The position numbers were made by a program, and so were the translations under genes. Source: Nonomuraea corallina (GTDB lineage Bacteria; Actinomycetota; Actinomycetes; Streptosporangiales; Streptosporangiaceae). Taken from it: a DNA stretch of 32,759 nucleotides. The notes under the pieces are model-generated. The model was given only the letters and a program-made list of their open reading frames with translations, did not search any database and was not told where the DNA came from. The stretch is taken from contig NZ_JAPNNL010000072.1 in NCBI RefSeq assembly GCF_027620315.1, positions 1 to 32,759 on the forward strand. The letters are read 5' to 3'. Positions 8,638 through 15,416 of this stretch are shown here, piece after piece (position 1 is the stretch's first letter; each line of letters opens with the position of its first letter).

Positions 8638-8664
8638 CGATACGCAACCGTATCGTTTCGTATC
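8638..8664. promoter_or_regulatory. Candidate TetR operator ahead of the DHA2 exporter
   Basis: A perfect inverted repeat, cgatacg (8638-8644), caac, cgtatcg (8649-8655), is followed by another half-site cgtatc at 8659-8664, ten bp after the second arm. A related ggtatc lies at 8621-8626. The site is 60-90 bp before the exporter start and overlaps the stop of the upstream MFS gene (8663-8665). Its position fits repression by the TetR protein encoded two genes downstream. Confidence 0.6.
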
Positions 8665-9883
8665 AGCTCGCGGCGGACCCCTCCGGCACCTTCACGGCGT
8701 CGCCGGGGGCGGGCGCGGGCTTCGTGCCGCGGCGCCAGAACGGCAGCGCCACCAGCACCATCACCACGCCCAGCAGCCCGGCGACCGCGAACGCCCACGG
8801 CGCTCCGTAGAGGTCGATGACCTTCCCCGCGATGGGCGCCGAGGCCGCGCCGCCGATCAGCAGCGCGGTGCCGTGCAGGCCCATCGCCTCCCCCCGCGCG
8901 GCCGCGGGCACCCAGCGGGTGAGCGTCTCGACGGTGGACGTCAGCGCGGGCGCGCAGAGCAGGCCGGCGGGCAGCAGCGCCAGCACCAGCCACCACCAGC
9001 CGCCGGAGACCAGCATCACCGGCACGGTGAGCAGCCCCATCAGGCCGATGAGCACGAGCGGCGAGAATCCGCGCGAGAGCATCCCGTAGAGGAACCCGCC
9101 CATCAGCGAGTAGAGGCACCAGATGCCGATGGCCAGGCCGATCCACCCGGTGTAACCGCTGCCCTTCATCGTGCCGACCATGGCCAGCTCGGTCGCGGTG
9201 AGCACGAACGTGGCGGCCGCGGCGGTGCCGAGCAGCGCCACCAGCCGGGGCGTGACCCAGACCCGCCGGGGGACCTTGACCTCCCGCTCCTCCAGCTCGG
9301 CCGCCGACCTGGTCGGCGGGTCGAGCAGCAGGAGCCCGACCCCGGCGCCGGTGGTGCCGATCGCGATGGCGGCCATCGTCGCCCCGCTGCCGAACGCGGT
9401 GATGCCGAGGACCGCCAGCGCGGGCCCGGTCATGTAGGACACCTCGACGAACATCGAGTCGAACGAGAACGCCGTGCGGCGCTGCTCCAGCGGCACCATG
9501 GCGGCCAGGCACTGGCGGATCACCCCGAACACGGGCAGCGCGAGCAGCCCGGCCACCGCCGCCGCGACGATCAGCACCGGATAGGGCAGCGCCCAGGCGC
9601 ACGACCAGAACACCGCCTGCGCGACCGTCGTGACGAACAGGACCGGGCGCAGACCGTAACGGTCGACGCATCGGCCGGCCAGCGGAGAACCCGCCGCCAT
9701 GCCGATGGTGCTCGCCGCCGTCACCGCCCCGGCCGCGGTGTAGCCCAGCTTGAGTGTCTCCAGGACGTGCAACGTCAAGGACATGCCCATGGCCGTCATG
9801 GGCACCCGCGCGGCCAGGCCCACGCTCAGGAGCACACCCACGCCAGGCAACCGGAACAGACGCCGGTAAGGATCGAGAACCAT
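8663..9883 (-). CDS. MFS transporter (12-TM type)
   Basis: 406 residues with about 12 membrane helices. Loop 2-3 has the MFS motif GRCVDRYGLRPVLFV, and helix 6 is followed by a charged central loop (LEEREVKVPRRVW). The N-terminus carries RLPGVGVLLSVGLAARVPMT, common in small-molecule MFS exporters of actinobacteria. The start is ATG at 9883, with GGGAGG about 10 nt upstream; longer in-frame extensions lack family similarity. It is on the same strand as the DHA2 exporter with an 84-bp gap that holds the operator candidate, so it may be a separate transcription unit. Substrate unknown. Confidence 0.88.
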   Translation of the reverse strand: MVLDPYRRLFRLPGVGVLLSVGLAARVPMTAMGMSLTLHVLETLKLGYTAAGAVTAASTIGMAAGSPLAGRCVDRYGLRPVLFVTTVAQAVFWSCAWALPYPVLIVAAAVAGLLALPVFGVIRQCLAAMVPLEQRRTAFSFDSMFVEVSYMTGPALAVLGITAFGSGATMAAIAIGTTGAGVGLLLLDPPTRSAAELEEREVKVPRRVWVTPRLVALLGTAAAATFVLTATELAMVGTMKGSGYTGWIGLAIGIWCLYSLMGGFLYGMLSRGFSPLVLIGLMGLLTVPVMLVSGGWWWLVLALLPAGLLCAPALTSTVETLTRWVPAAARGEAMGLHGTALLIGGAASAPIAGKVIDLYGAPWAFAVAGLLGVVMVLVALPFWRRGTKPAPAPGDAVKVPEGSAAS

Positions 9884-10019
9884 CTTTATTGCTGACCTCC
9901 CGGACCATTGTTCCAGCCCGCACCGACAGTTCCGCGACAGGTTTTCGCCGCACGGCCACCGCCTGGCATCATCGGGAGTGAGTCCGGGGACGCCACCGGG
10001 GCGCCTCGAGACGCTTCCG

Positions 10020-10031
10020 GAGGTCGACCTC
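10020..10031 (+). promoter_or_regulatory. Palindrome holding the panB ribosome site
   Basis: The 12-bp perfect palindrome gaggtcgacctc ends one base before the panB ATG (10032) and contains the GGAGG Shine-Dalgarno (10019-10023). As DNA it could be a protein site. As RNA the arms are too close to fold within one molecule. Confidence 0.5.
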
Positions 10032-10859
10032 ATGTCTTCAACCACCCTGTACGGCGGCGCGTCCGGCCGCCGCGTCACCGTGCGCGACCTCGCCGCGGCC
10101 AAACAGCGCGGAGAACGGTGGCCGATGGTCACCGCCTACGACGCGATGACGGCCCGGGTGTTCGACGCGGCGGGCATCCCCGTCCTGCTGGTGGGCGACT
10201 CCGCCGCCATGGTCGTGTACGGCTACGACTCCACCCTGCCGGTCACCGTCGACGACCTGCTGCCGCTGACCGCGGCCGTGGTGCGCGGCTCGTCGCGCGC
10301 GCTCGTGGTCGCCGACCTGCCGTTCGGCTCGTACCAGACCTCACCGGGGCAGGCGCTGGAGTCGGCCGCCCGGTTTATGAAGGAGGCCGGCGCGCACGCG
10401 GTCAAGCTGGAGGGCGGCCGCCGGATCGCGCCCCAGGTCGAGGCGCTCGTCTCGGCGGGCGTGCCGGTCATGGCGCACCTCGGCCTGACCCCGCAGTCGG
10501 TCAACGTGTTCGGCGGCTACCGCGTCCAGGGGCGCGGAGCGGCGGGCGACGAGCTGATGGCCGACGCCAAGGACCTGCAGCGGGCCGGCGCGTTCTCGGT
10601 CGTGCTCGAATGCGTCCCCGCCGACCTGGCCGAACGGGTCACGGCCTCGCTGGACATCCCCACCGTCGGCATCGGCGCGGGCCCGGCCACCGACGCCCAG
10701 GTTCTCGTCTGGCAGGACATGGTGGGGCTGACGCCCCGCCCGGCCCGCTTCGTCAAGCGCTACGCCGACCTGGGCGCCGACCTCGACCGGGCCGCGCGCG
10801 CCTTCGCCGCCGACGTGGTCAGCGGCTCCTTCCCCGGCCCGGAGCACGCCTACACCTGA
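10032..10859 (+). CDS. panB: 3-methyl-2-oxobutanoate hydroxymethyltransferase
   Basis: Transfers a hydroxymethyl group from 5,10-methylene-tetrahydrofolate to 2-oxoisovalerate, giving ketopantoate for pantothenate and CoA synthesis. The 275 residues form a TIM barrel of normal length. Family landmarks are VTAYDAMTARVFDAAGI, LLVGDSAAMVVYGYDSTLPV (metal-binding Asp), KLEGG, VMAHLGLTPQSVNVFGGY, VLECVP (catalytic Glu) and VGIGAGPATDAQVLVWQD. The start is ATG at 10032 with GGAGG 8-9 nt upstream; the longer frame from 9978 adds an unrelated leader. panC and panD are not in the window, so it stands alone here. A pair of hairpins follows the stop. Confidence 0.97.
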   Translation: MSSTTLYGGASGRRVTVRDLAAAKQRGERWPMVTAYDAMTARVFDAAGIPVLLVGDSAAMVVYGYDSTLPVTVDDLLPLTAAVVRGSSRALVVADLPFGSYQTSPGQALESAARFMKEAGAHAVKLEGGRRIAPQVEALVSAGVPVMAHLGLTPQSVNVFGGYRVQGRGAAGDELMADAKDLQRAGAFSVVLECVPADLAERVTASLDIPTVGIGAGPATDAQVLVWQDMVGLTPRPARFVKRYADLGADLDRAARAFAADVVSGSFPGPEHAYT

Positions 10860-10891
10860 GCCGTCGTTCCGGACGGCCGCCCTCCGGGCGG
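10860..10891 (+). terminator. Double hairpin after panB
   Basis: Directly after the stop lie two adjoining inverted repeats: gccgtc/gacggc (10860-10865 and 10872-10877) with a 6-nt loop, and ccgcc/ggcgg (10877-10881 and 10887-10891) with a 5-nt loop. There is no T-run, as is usual for actinobacterial terminators. Confidence 0.55.
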
Positions 10892-10931
10892 TCACCCGGC
10901 CGGACGCGCAGGCGGCCCTCCGGACGGTTCT

Positions 10932-10985
10932 CCGGGGGTCATCCGGGGATCATCCGGGGGTCATCCGGGGGTCATTCGGGGGCGA
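10932..10985. repeat. 11-bp tandem repeat x4 over a gene end
   Basis: Units ccgggggtcat, ccggggatcat, ccgggggtcat and ccgggggtcat (10932-10975) are followed by a decayed fifth. The stop of the dehydratase gene (10972-10974, minus) lies in unit four, so the array spans the coding end and the gap to panB. The period equals about one helical turn. No hairpin role is evident. Confidence 0.88.
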
Positions 10986-12063
10986 GGGTGGCCGGGTCGG
11001 TGTTGGAGCCGCACACCAGCACCGCGACCCGCTCGCCGGGCGCGGGGGTGTAGGCGCCCGACAGCAGCGCGGCGTACGCGGTCGCGCCGCCGTGCTCGGC
11101 GACCAGGCGGTGCCTGTCCCAGAGGGCTCGCCTGGCGGCCACGATCGCCTCCTCGGTGACCAGCACGCTGTCCGCACCGGCCGCCGCGAGTATCCCGTGG
11201 GCGAGCTCGCCGAGGGCGGTCGCGCCCAGCGAGTCGGCCGCCACCCCGCCCACCTCCACGGCCACCGGCCGGCCCGCCTTGCGCGCTTCGTGGAAGGTCG
11301 GGATCCGCTCCGGCTCCACGGCGACGATCCGCGGCCCCCCACCCCCACACTCGGACACCGCACCGGATCCAGCAGGCGACCCGGACCGCCCGGCAGCCTC
11401 AGCACCGGAATCGGACAGAGACCCGGACCGCCCCGCGGCCTCAGCACCGGAACCCGACAGAGACCCGGACCGCCCCGCGGCCTCAACGCCGGAACCGGAC
11501 GGCGACGCGACCGAGCCGGCGCCGAGGGCGACGCCCGCGGCGAAGCCGCCGCCGCCGACGGCGACCAGGATCGTGTCGACCCCGCCCGTCTGCGCCATCA
11601 GCTCCAGCCCGGTGGTGCCCTGCCCGGCCACCACCTCGGCCTGGTCGTAGGCGTGCACCGGCAGCGCGCCCGTCTCGGCGGCGCGCTTGACCGCCGCCTC
11701 CGCCGCCTCGGCGTACACGGCGCCCACCTGGTTGATCCGGGCGCCGAGCGCCCGCAGCCCGGCCAGCTTGACCGGGCTGGTCACCTCGGGCACGAAGATC
11801 TCCGCCCGCGCTCCCAGCGCCCGCGCCGCGTACGCGACCGCCAGCCCGTGGTTGCCCCCACTGGCGGCGATCACCCCGGCGGCGGGGATCCCGTCCGCCG
11901 CCAGCATCCGGTTGAACGCCCCGCGCACCTTGAACGACCCGGAGTGCTGCAGCAGCTCCAGCTTGAGCACGAGCCCCGGTGCGACCTCCAGGACCGGGGT
12001 GCGCAGCACGTACGCCCCGATCCGGCCGGCCGCCGCCACCACGTCCGCGTACGCCACCCTCAC
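10972..12063 (-). CDS. Threonine/serine dehydratase-like PLP enzyme with repeat insert
   Basis: Fold-type II PLP enzyme of 363 residues. The Schiff-base Lys45 is in HSGSFKVRGAF, the substrate loop is AASGGNHGLAVAYAA, the phosphate loop is AVGGGGFAAGVALG, and the C-terminal CGSNTDP also binds cofactor. The likely reaction is deamination of L-threonine or L-serine to a 2-oxoacid. No ACT regulatory domain is present, so it resembles short catabolic or serine-racemase-like enzymes. Usual relatives have about 310-325 residues; the extra length is a Gly/Ser/Ala-rich insert made of 14-residue repeats just after the phosphate loop, before RIVAVEPERIP. GTG at 12063 overlaps the ArsR stop (GTGA), so the two are coupled. 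Exact substrate uncertain. Confidence 0.88.
   Translation of the reverse strand: MRVAYADVVAAAGRIGAYVLRTPVLEVAPGLVLKLELLQHSGSFKVRGAFNRMLAADGIPAAGVIAASGGNHGLAVAYAARALGARAEIFVPEVTSPVKLAGLRALGARINQVGAVYAEAAEAAVKRAAETGALPVHAYDQAEVVAGQGTTGLELMAQTGGVDTILVAVGGGGFAAGVALGAGSVASPSGSGVEAAGRSGSLSGSGAEAAGRSGSLSDSGAEAAGRSGSPAGSGAVSECGGGGPRIVAVEPERIPTFHEARKAGRPVAVEVGGVAADSLGATALGELAHGILAAAGADSVLVTEEAIVAARRALWDRHRLVAEHGGATAYAALLSGAYTPAPGERVAVLVCGSNTDPATLAPE
11378..11503. repeat. 42-bp tandem repeat x3 inside the dehydratase gene
   Basis: Units begin at 11378, 11420 and 11462, each opening with gacccggaccgcc, and differ at only a few positions. A partial copy lies at about 11360-11377. They encode 14-residue units of the type SGAEAAGRSGS within the PLP enzyme. 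The close match between units points to recent expansion. Confidence 0.92.
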
Positions 12064-12356
12064 AGCTCCCCCTCGATCATCCGTTTGAGCCGTGCTATCC
12101 GCTCCTCGTCGCGCCGGTAGAACACCCACTGCCTGATCCGCTTGCCGCGGATCAGGCCGGCGCGCTCCAGGATCTTGAGATGGCCGGTGGCGCTGGGCTG
12201 GGTCATGCCGAGCTTGGCCGCGATGGAGCGGCCGCACACCCCGTCGGTCACGAGGTCGCCGTCGACCTGGGCGGGGAAGTGGGCCACCGGGTCCTTGAGC
12301 CAGCGCAGGATCATCAGGCGCGGCTCGCTGGCCACGGCGCGGAGCTCGGACAGCAT
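12060..12356 (-). CDS. ArsR-family winged-helix regulator
   Basis: 98 residues. The winged helix-turn-helix is GRSIAAKLGMTQPSATGHLK, then ILERAGLIRGKRIRQWVFY for the wing. The metal-site motif of classical ArsR/SmtB proteins (ELCVCDL) is absent and there is one Cys (Cys41), so metal sensing is not supported. It lies between a trans-sulfuration enzyme (27 bp upstream) and a threonine-dehydratase-like enzyme (4-bp overlap downstream), all on the minus strand, which suggests control of amino-acid metabolism. The start codon is inside a 9-bp inverted repeat that also holds the Shine-Dalgarno. Confidence 0.92.
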   Translation of the reverse strand: MLSELRAVASEPRLMILRWLKDPVAHFPAQVDGDLVTDGVCGRSIAAKLGMTQPSATGHLKILERAGLIRGKRIRQWVFYRRDEERIARLKRMIEGEL

Positions 12357-12376
12357 TGAGGCATTTTCCTCAATGC
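12353..12376 (-). promoter_or_regulatory. Inverted repeat covering the ArsR start and ribosome site
   Basis: Arms gcattgagg (12353-12361) and cctcaatgc (12368-12376) are perfect 9-mers with a 6-bp spacer. Read as mRNA, GAGG (the Shine-Dalgarno) is in the 5' arm and the AUG (12356-12354) in the 3' arm, so a folded stem would hide both. As DNA it is a plausible ArsR operator for feedback control of arsR and the dehydratase. Confidence 0.65.
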
Positions 12377-12383
12377 CTAAGGG

Positions 12384-13556
12384 CTACGTCAACGCCTGCT
12401 CGAAGTCCGCCCAGAGATCCTCGGCGTGCTCGATGCCCACGGCCACCCGTACCGTGCCCTCGCCGATGCCGTGCCTGGCCAGTTCGTCGGCGCTGAGCGA
12501 GCGGTGCGAGGTGGTGGCCGGGTGCAGGATGAGCGTCTCGACGCCGCCGAGCGAGGGCGCGACCAGCGCGAGCCGTACCGACCGCATGAACCTCTCCCCC
12601 GCCGGGCGCCCGCCCGCCAGGTCGAAGGCGAAGACGCCGCCGAAGTCGGGCAGCAGCTTGCCCGCCACCTCGTACGACGGGTGCGAGGGCAGCCCCGGCC
12701 AGTGCACGGCGGTCACCGACGGATGCTCCGCCAGGCGGGTGGCGAGCAGCCGGGTGTTGGCGCAGTGGCGTTCCATGCGCAGCGCCAGCGTCTGCATCCC
12801 GCGCAGGCTGAGCCAGGCGGCGAACGGGTCGGGCGTGGGCCCCAGCTCGTTCGCGAAACCCCAGACCTCGCGGTGGAGCGCGTCGTCGGCGAAGACCGCC
12901 ATGCCGCCGACCACGTCCGTGTGCCCGGACAGGTACTTCGTGGTGGAGTGGACCACGATGTCCGCGCCGTGCTCGATCGGGCGGCACAGCAGGGGCGTGG
13001 CGAAGGTGTTGTCGACCACGCTGATCAGCCCTAGTGCGCGGGCCACCCCGCACATCGCGGGCAGGTCGGCGACCTGGCCCATCGGGTTGGCGATGGTCTC
13101 CAGGTAGACGAGCCTCGTCTCGGGCCGGACGGCGGCCCGCAGCGCGGTGGGGTCGTGCTCGGGCACGTAGCTGACCTCCACGCCGTACCGGGAGACCAGC
13201 TTGTTGATCATGCCGGCGGTGCCGCCGTACAGGGCCCGCTGGGCGATCAGGTGGTCACCCGGCTTGAGCAGGGCGAGCAGCACGGTGTTGATGGCGCCCA
13301 TGCCGGAGCCGGTGGCGACGCCCGCGACGCCGCCCTCCAGTCCGGAGACGGCCTGCTCCAGGGAGCGGACCGTGGGGTTGCCGTAGCGGCCGTAGGAGAA
13401 CGGGCCGTCGGGCCTGCTCATGCCGTCGGCCATGGTCTCGGGGTCGTCGAAGGAGAACCCGGAGGTCTGGTAGATGGGCACGGTGATCGGGCGGCTGCCT
13501 TCGATCACGGGGTGGGGAACGTGAACCGTGCGGGTTTCAGGGCGGTAGTCGGTCAT
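12384..13556 (-). CDS. Cys/Met-metabolism PLP enzyme (trans-sulfuration family)
   Basis: 390 residues, fold-type I. Family residues are present: the YxR motif Tyr55/Arg57 in SYGRYGNPT, the ring-stacking Tyr110 in ALYGGT, Asp182 in VVDNTFATP, and PLP Lys207 in HSTTKYLSGH. Candidate activities are cystathionine gamma-synthase or gamma-lyase, O-acetylhomoserine sulfhydrylase, and methionine gamma-lyase. Classical methionine gamma-lyases have Cys at the position that is Gly here (LYGGT), which argues mildly against that option. The start is ATG at 13556 with GGAG about 12 nt upstream. It heads the operon with ArsR and the dehydratase and is divergent from a MocR-type regulator that probably controls it. 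Confidence 0.92.
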   Translation of the reverse strand: MTDYRPETRTVHVPHPVIEGSRPITVPIYQTSGFSFDDPETMADGMSRPDGPFSYGRYGNPTVRSLEQAVSGLEGGVAGVATGSGMGAINTVLLALLKPGDHLIAQRALYGGTAGMINKLVSRYGVEVSYVPEHDPTALRAAVRPETRLVYLETIANPMGQVADLPAMCGVARALGLISVVDNTFATPLLCRPIEHGADIVVHSTTKYLSGHTDVVGGMAVFADDALHREVWGFANELGPTPDPFAAWLSLRGMQTLALRMERHCANTRLLATRLAEHPSVTAVHWPGLPSHPSYEVAGKLLPDFGGVFAFDLAGGRPAGERFMRSVRLALVAPSLGGVETLILHPATTSHRSLSADELARHGIGEGTVRVAVGIEHAEDLWADFEQALT

Positions 13557-13591
13557 GTATGCAGGATCTCCGGGAAAGTGGTGCGAGATCA

Positions 13592-13630
13592 GGGCCAATC
13601 CCACAATATTGGTCCATGAATGGGGCCAAT
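13592..13630. promoter_or_regulatory. Three GGGCCAAT half-sites in the divergent promoter
   Basis: gggccaat occurs at 13592-13599 and 13623-13630. A near-inverted copy, attggtcc, lies at 13608-13615. The direct copies are 31 bp apart, about three helical turns. MocR/GabR proteins typically bind repeated half-sites in the gap between their own gene and the target, which is where these lie. The central caatattg (13604-13611) could serve as a -10 region ending about 7 bp before the MocR ATG, and no Shine-Dalgarno is visible there. Confidence 0.55.
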
Positions 13631-15259
13631 ACCGACCACCTCGTCGATCTGCTCGGCCGCTGGGCGTCCGGTCGCGGGCCGCTCTACCTGCTGCTCGCGG
13701 CCCGGCTGCGGGCGCTCATCGACGACGGCGTGCTGCACCCCGGCGAACCGCTGCCACCGGACCGGGTGCTGGCCGGACGCCTGGCGGTCGGCAGAGGGAC
13801 CGTGGTGGCCGCGTACGAGCTGCTCCAGCGGGAAGGGCGGGTGCTGCGGCGGCAGGGCAGCGGCACCCGGGTCGCCGAGCTGGACCTGCCCGGCCTCCGC
13901 ACCTCCGACGGGGTGACGACGAACCCGTTGCTGCTGCACATCCTGCACCCGCCCGACGGGGCCATGCTGCTGACCTGCGCCGCCCCCGACGAGCCGCCCC
14001 CGGAGCTGGCGGAGGCGTACGAGGAGGCGGCCGGGCGCCTGGCGGGCATGCGCGACCTGGGCTACCAGCCCGCCGGCCAGCCGGACCTGTGCGAGGCGGT
14101 GGCGGCCTACTACCGCAGGCGCGGCCTGCCGACCACCGCACAGGAGATCATCGTGACGACCGGGGCTCAGCAGGCGCTCACCCTGCTGGCCGGGCTGCTG
14201 GTGTCGCCCGGCGACCGGGTGCTGACCGAGTCGCCCACGTACCCGGGCGCGCTGGAGGTCTTCCGACAGGCCGCGGCCTCGGTCCGCCCGGTCCTCCTGG
14301 ACCCCCTGGCCCGCCCCGAGGAGTCCCCCGCTGACGAGTCCTCCCTCGGCGAGCCCCCCTTGGGCGAGTCCTCCCTGGGCGAGTCCTCCCTGGGTGGAGC
14401 CTCCCTGGGTGGAGCCTCCCTGGGCGAGTCCTCCTTGGGCGGGGGCTTGGACGCCGGGAGCCTCTTGTCCGCGGTGCCCGCCCCCGTCGCCTCGGGCCGC
14501 CGCCTCGCCCCGATCGATCTCGTACGGGCCGCGCGGGAACGCGCCGCGCTGCTCTACACCGTGCCGACCGCGAGCAACCCCACAGGGACGATCATGGACG
14601 TGCGCACCCGCCGCCGGGTGGCCGCGCTCACCGCCGAGCACGACCTGCCGGTGATCGACGACGAGGTGTGCGCGGAGCTCTGCTTCGACGGCGAGACCCC
14701 GGCCCCGCTGGCCGCCTACGCCTCCGGCAAGCAGGTGATCACCGTCGCGTCGCTCAGCAAGATGGTCTGGGGCGGCCTGCGCATCGGCTGGATCAGGGCG
14801 CCCGCCCCGCTGGTGGCCCGGCTCGCCAGGCTCCGCGCCGTGCACGACCTCGGCGGCGACGTAGTCAGCCAGCTCGCCGCCACCGCGCTGCTGCGCCGCC
14901 TCGACGAGATCAAGCACGCCCGCCTGCCGGTGCTGCGCGCCCGCCACGACCACCTGTGCGCCGAGCTGCGCGACCGGTTACCGTCCTGGTCGTTCGAGCC
15001 GGCCAGGGGCGGGCAGACGATCTGGGTACGGCTGCCGCGCGGCGAGGCCGACTCCTACGCCCAGGTCGCGCTCCGGCACGGGGTGGCGGTGCCGCCCGGC
15101 CGGTCGTTCGACCCGCTCGGCGGGCTGGCGGACCGGATGCGGCTGCACTTCCTGTTCCCCGAGGCGGAGCTGTCGGCGGCGGTGCGGGCGCTGGCGGCGG
15201 CCTGGCGGGCCTACGACGGCGTCGAGCGCCCGCCCTCCCGACCGACTCTCGTCGTCTGA
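13616..15259 (+). CDS. MocR/PdxR-type regulator (GntR helix-turn-helix + aminotransferase fold)
   Basis: 547 residues. The N-terminal GntR winged helix is at about 20-85 (GRWASGRGPLYLLLAARLR through GEPLPPDRVLAGRLAVGRGT and QGSGTRVAE). An aminotransferase class I fold at about 100-530 follows, with QQALTLLAGLL, ASNPTGTIM and PLP Lys382 in ASLSKMVWGG. MocR proteins use PLP or its adduct as a signal and usually activate a neighbouring gene for vitamin B6 or amino-acid metabolism. The divergent trans-sulfuration operon is the obvious target. The linker before GRRLAPIDLV is enlarged by seven five-residue repeats (241-275, ESSLG type). The start is ATG at 13616; no ribosome site precedes it, so it may be leaderless. 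Confidence 0.93.
   Translation: MNGANTDHLVDLLGRWASGRGPLYLLLAARLRALIDDGVLHPGEPLPPDRVLAGRLAVGRGTVVAAYELLQREGRVLRRQGSGTRVAELDLPGLRTSDGVTTNPLLLHILHPPDGAMLLTCAAPDEPPPELAEAYEEAAGRLAGMRDLGYQPAGQPDLCEAVAAYYRRRGLPTTAQEIIVTTGAQQALTLLAGLLVSPGDRVLTESPTYPGALEVFRQAAASVRPVLLDPLARPEESPADESSLGEPPLGESSLGESSLGGASLGGASLGESSLGGGLDAGSLLSAVPAPVASGRRLAPIDLVRAARERAALLYTVPTASNPTGTIMDVRTRRRVAALTAEHDLPVIDDEVCAELCFDGETPAPLAAYASGKQVITVASLSKMVWGGLRIGWIRAPAPLVARLARLRAVHDLGGDVVSQLAATALLRRLDEIKHARLPVLRARHDHLCAELRDRLPSWSFEPARGGQTIWVRLPRGEADSYAQVALRHGVAVPPGRSFDPLGGLADRMRLHFLFPEAELSAAVRALAAAWRAYDGVERPPSRPTLVV
14336..14440. repeat. 15-bp tandem repeat x7 inside the MocR gene
   Basis: Seven 15-bp units of the gagtcctccctgggc type start every 15 bp from 14336, after a decayed unit at 14321-14335. 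Two neighbouring units share the variant ggagcctccctggg, as expected from duplication of units. They encode ESSLG/GASLG pentapeptides. Confidence 0.93.
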
Positions 15260-15284
15260 CGGTGATGCCCCAGATGAGCCTCGT

Positions 15285-15308
15285 CCCGACCGCCCGACCG
15301 CCCGACCG
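15285..15308. repeat. 8-bp tandem repeat x3
   Basis: Three copies of cccgaccg lie end to end in the 157-bp gap between the MocR and hydrolase genes. Nothing else is evident in that gap besides the ribosome site of the hydrolase. Confidence 0.75.
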
Positions 15309-15416
15309 CCCGGCTTCCCGGCTGTGCTCGGCGCGGGGCTGGCGGGGTGTCTCGGCGGGTCCGCCAGGAGCTGACATCGCGGCGAGCCGGCGTCCGCGTA
15401 CGGCAAGGTGGGGAGC

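Noticed and set aside
10932..11503. CRISPR array
   Set aside because: Repeats are head-to-tail with no unique spacers, units of 11 and 42 bp, and one set is coding; no cas genes.
12353..12376. Rho-independent terminator of the trans-sulfuration gene
   Set aside because: The stem covers the next gene's ribosome site and start codon, a place that fits control of initiation better, and no T-run follows.
12384..13556. Firm call as methionine gamma-lyase
   Set aside because: The characteristic active-site Cys of that enzyme is Gly here (LYGGT); related activities are equally possible.
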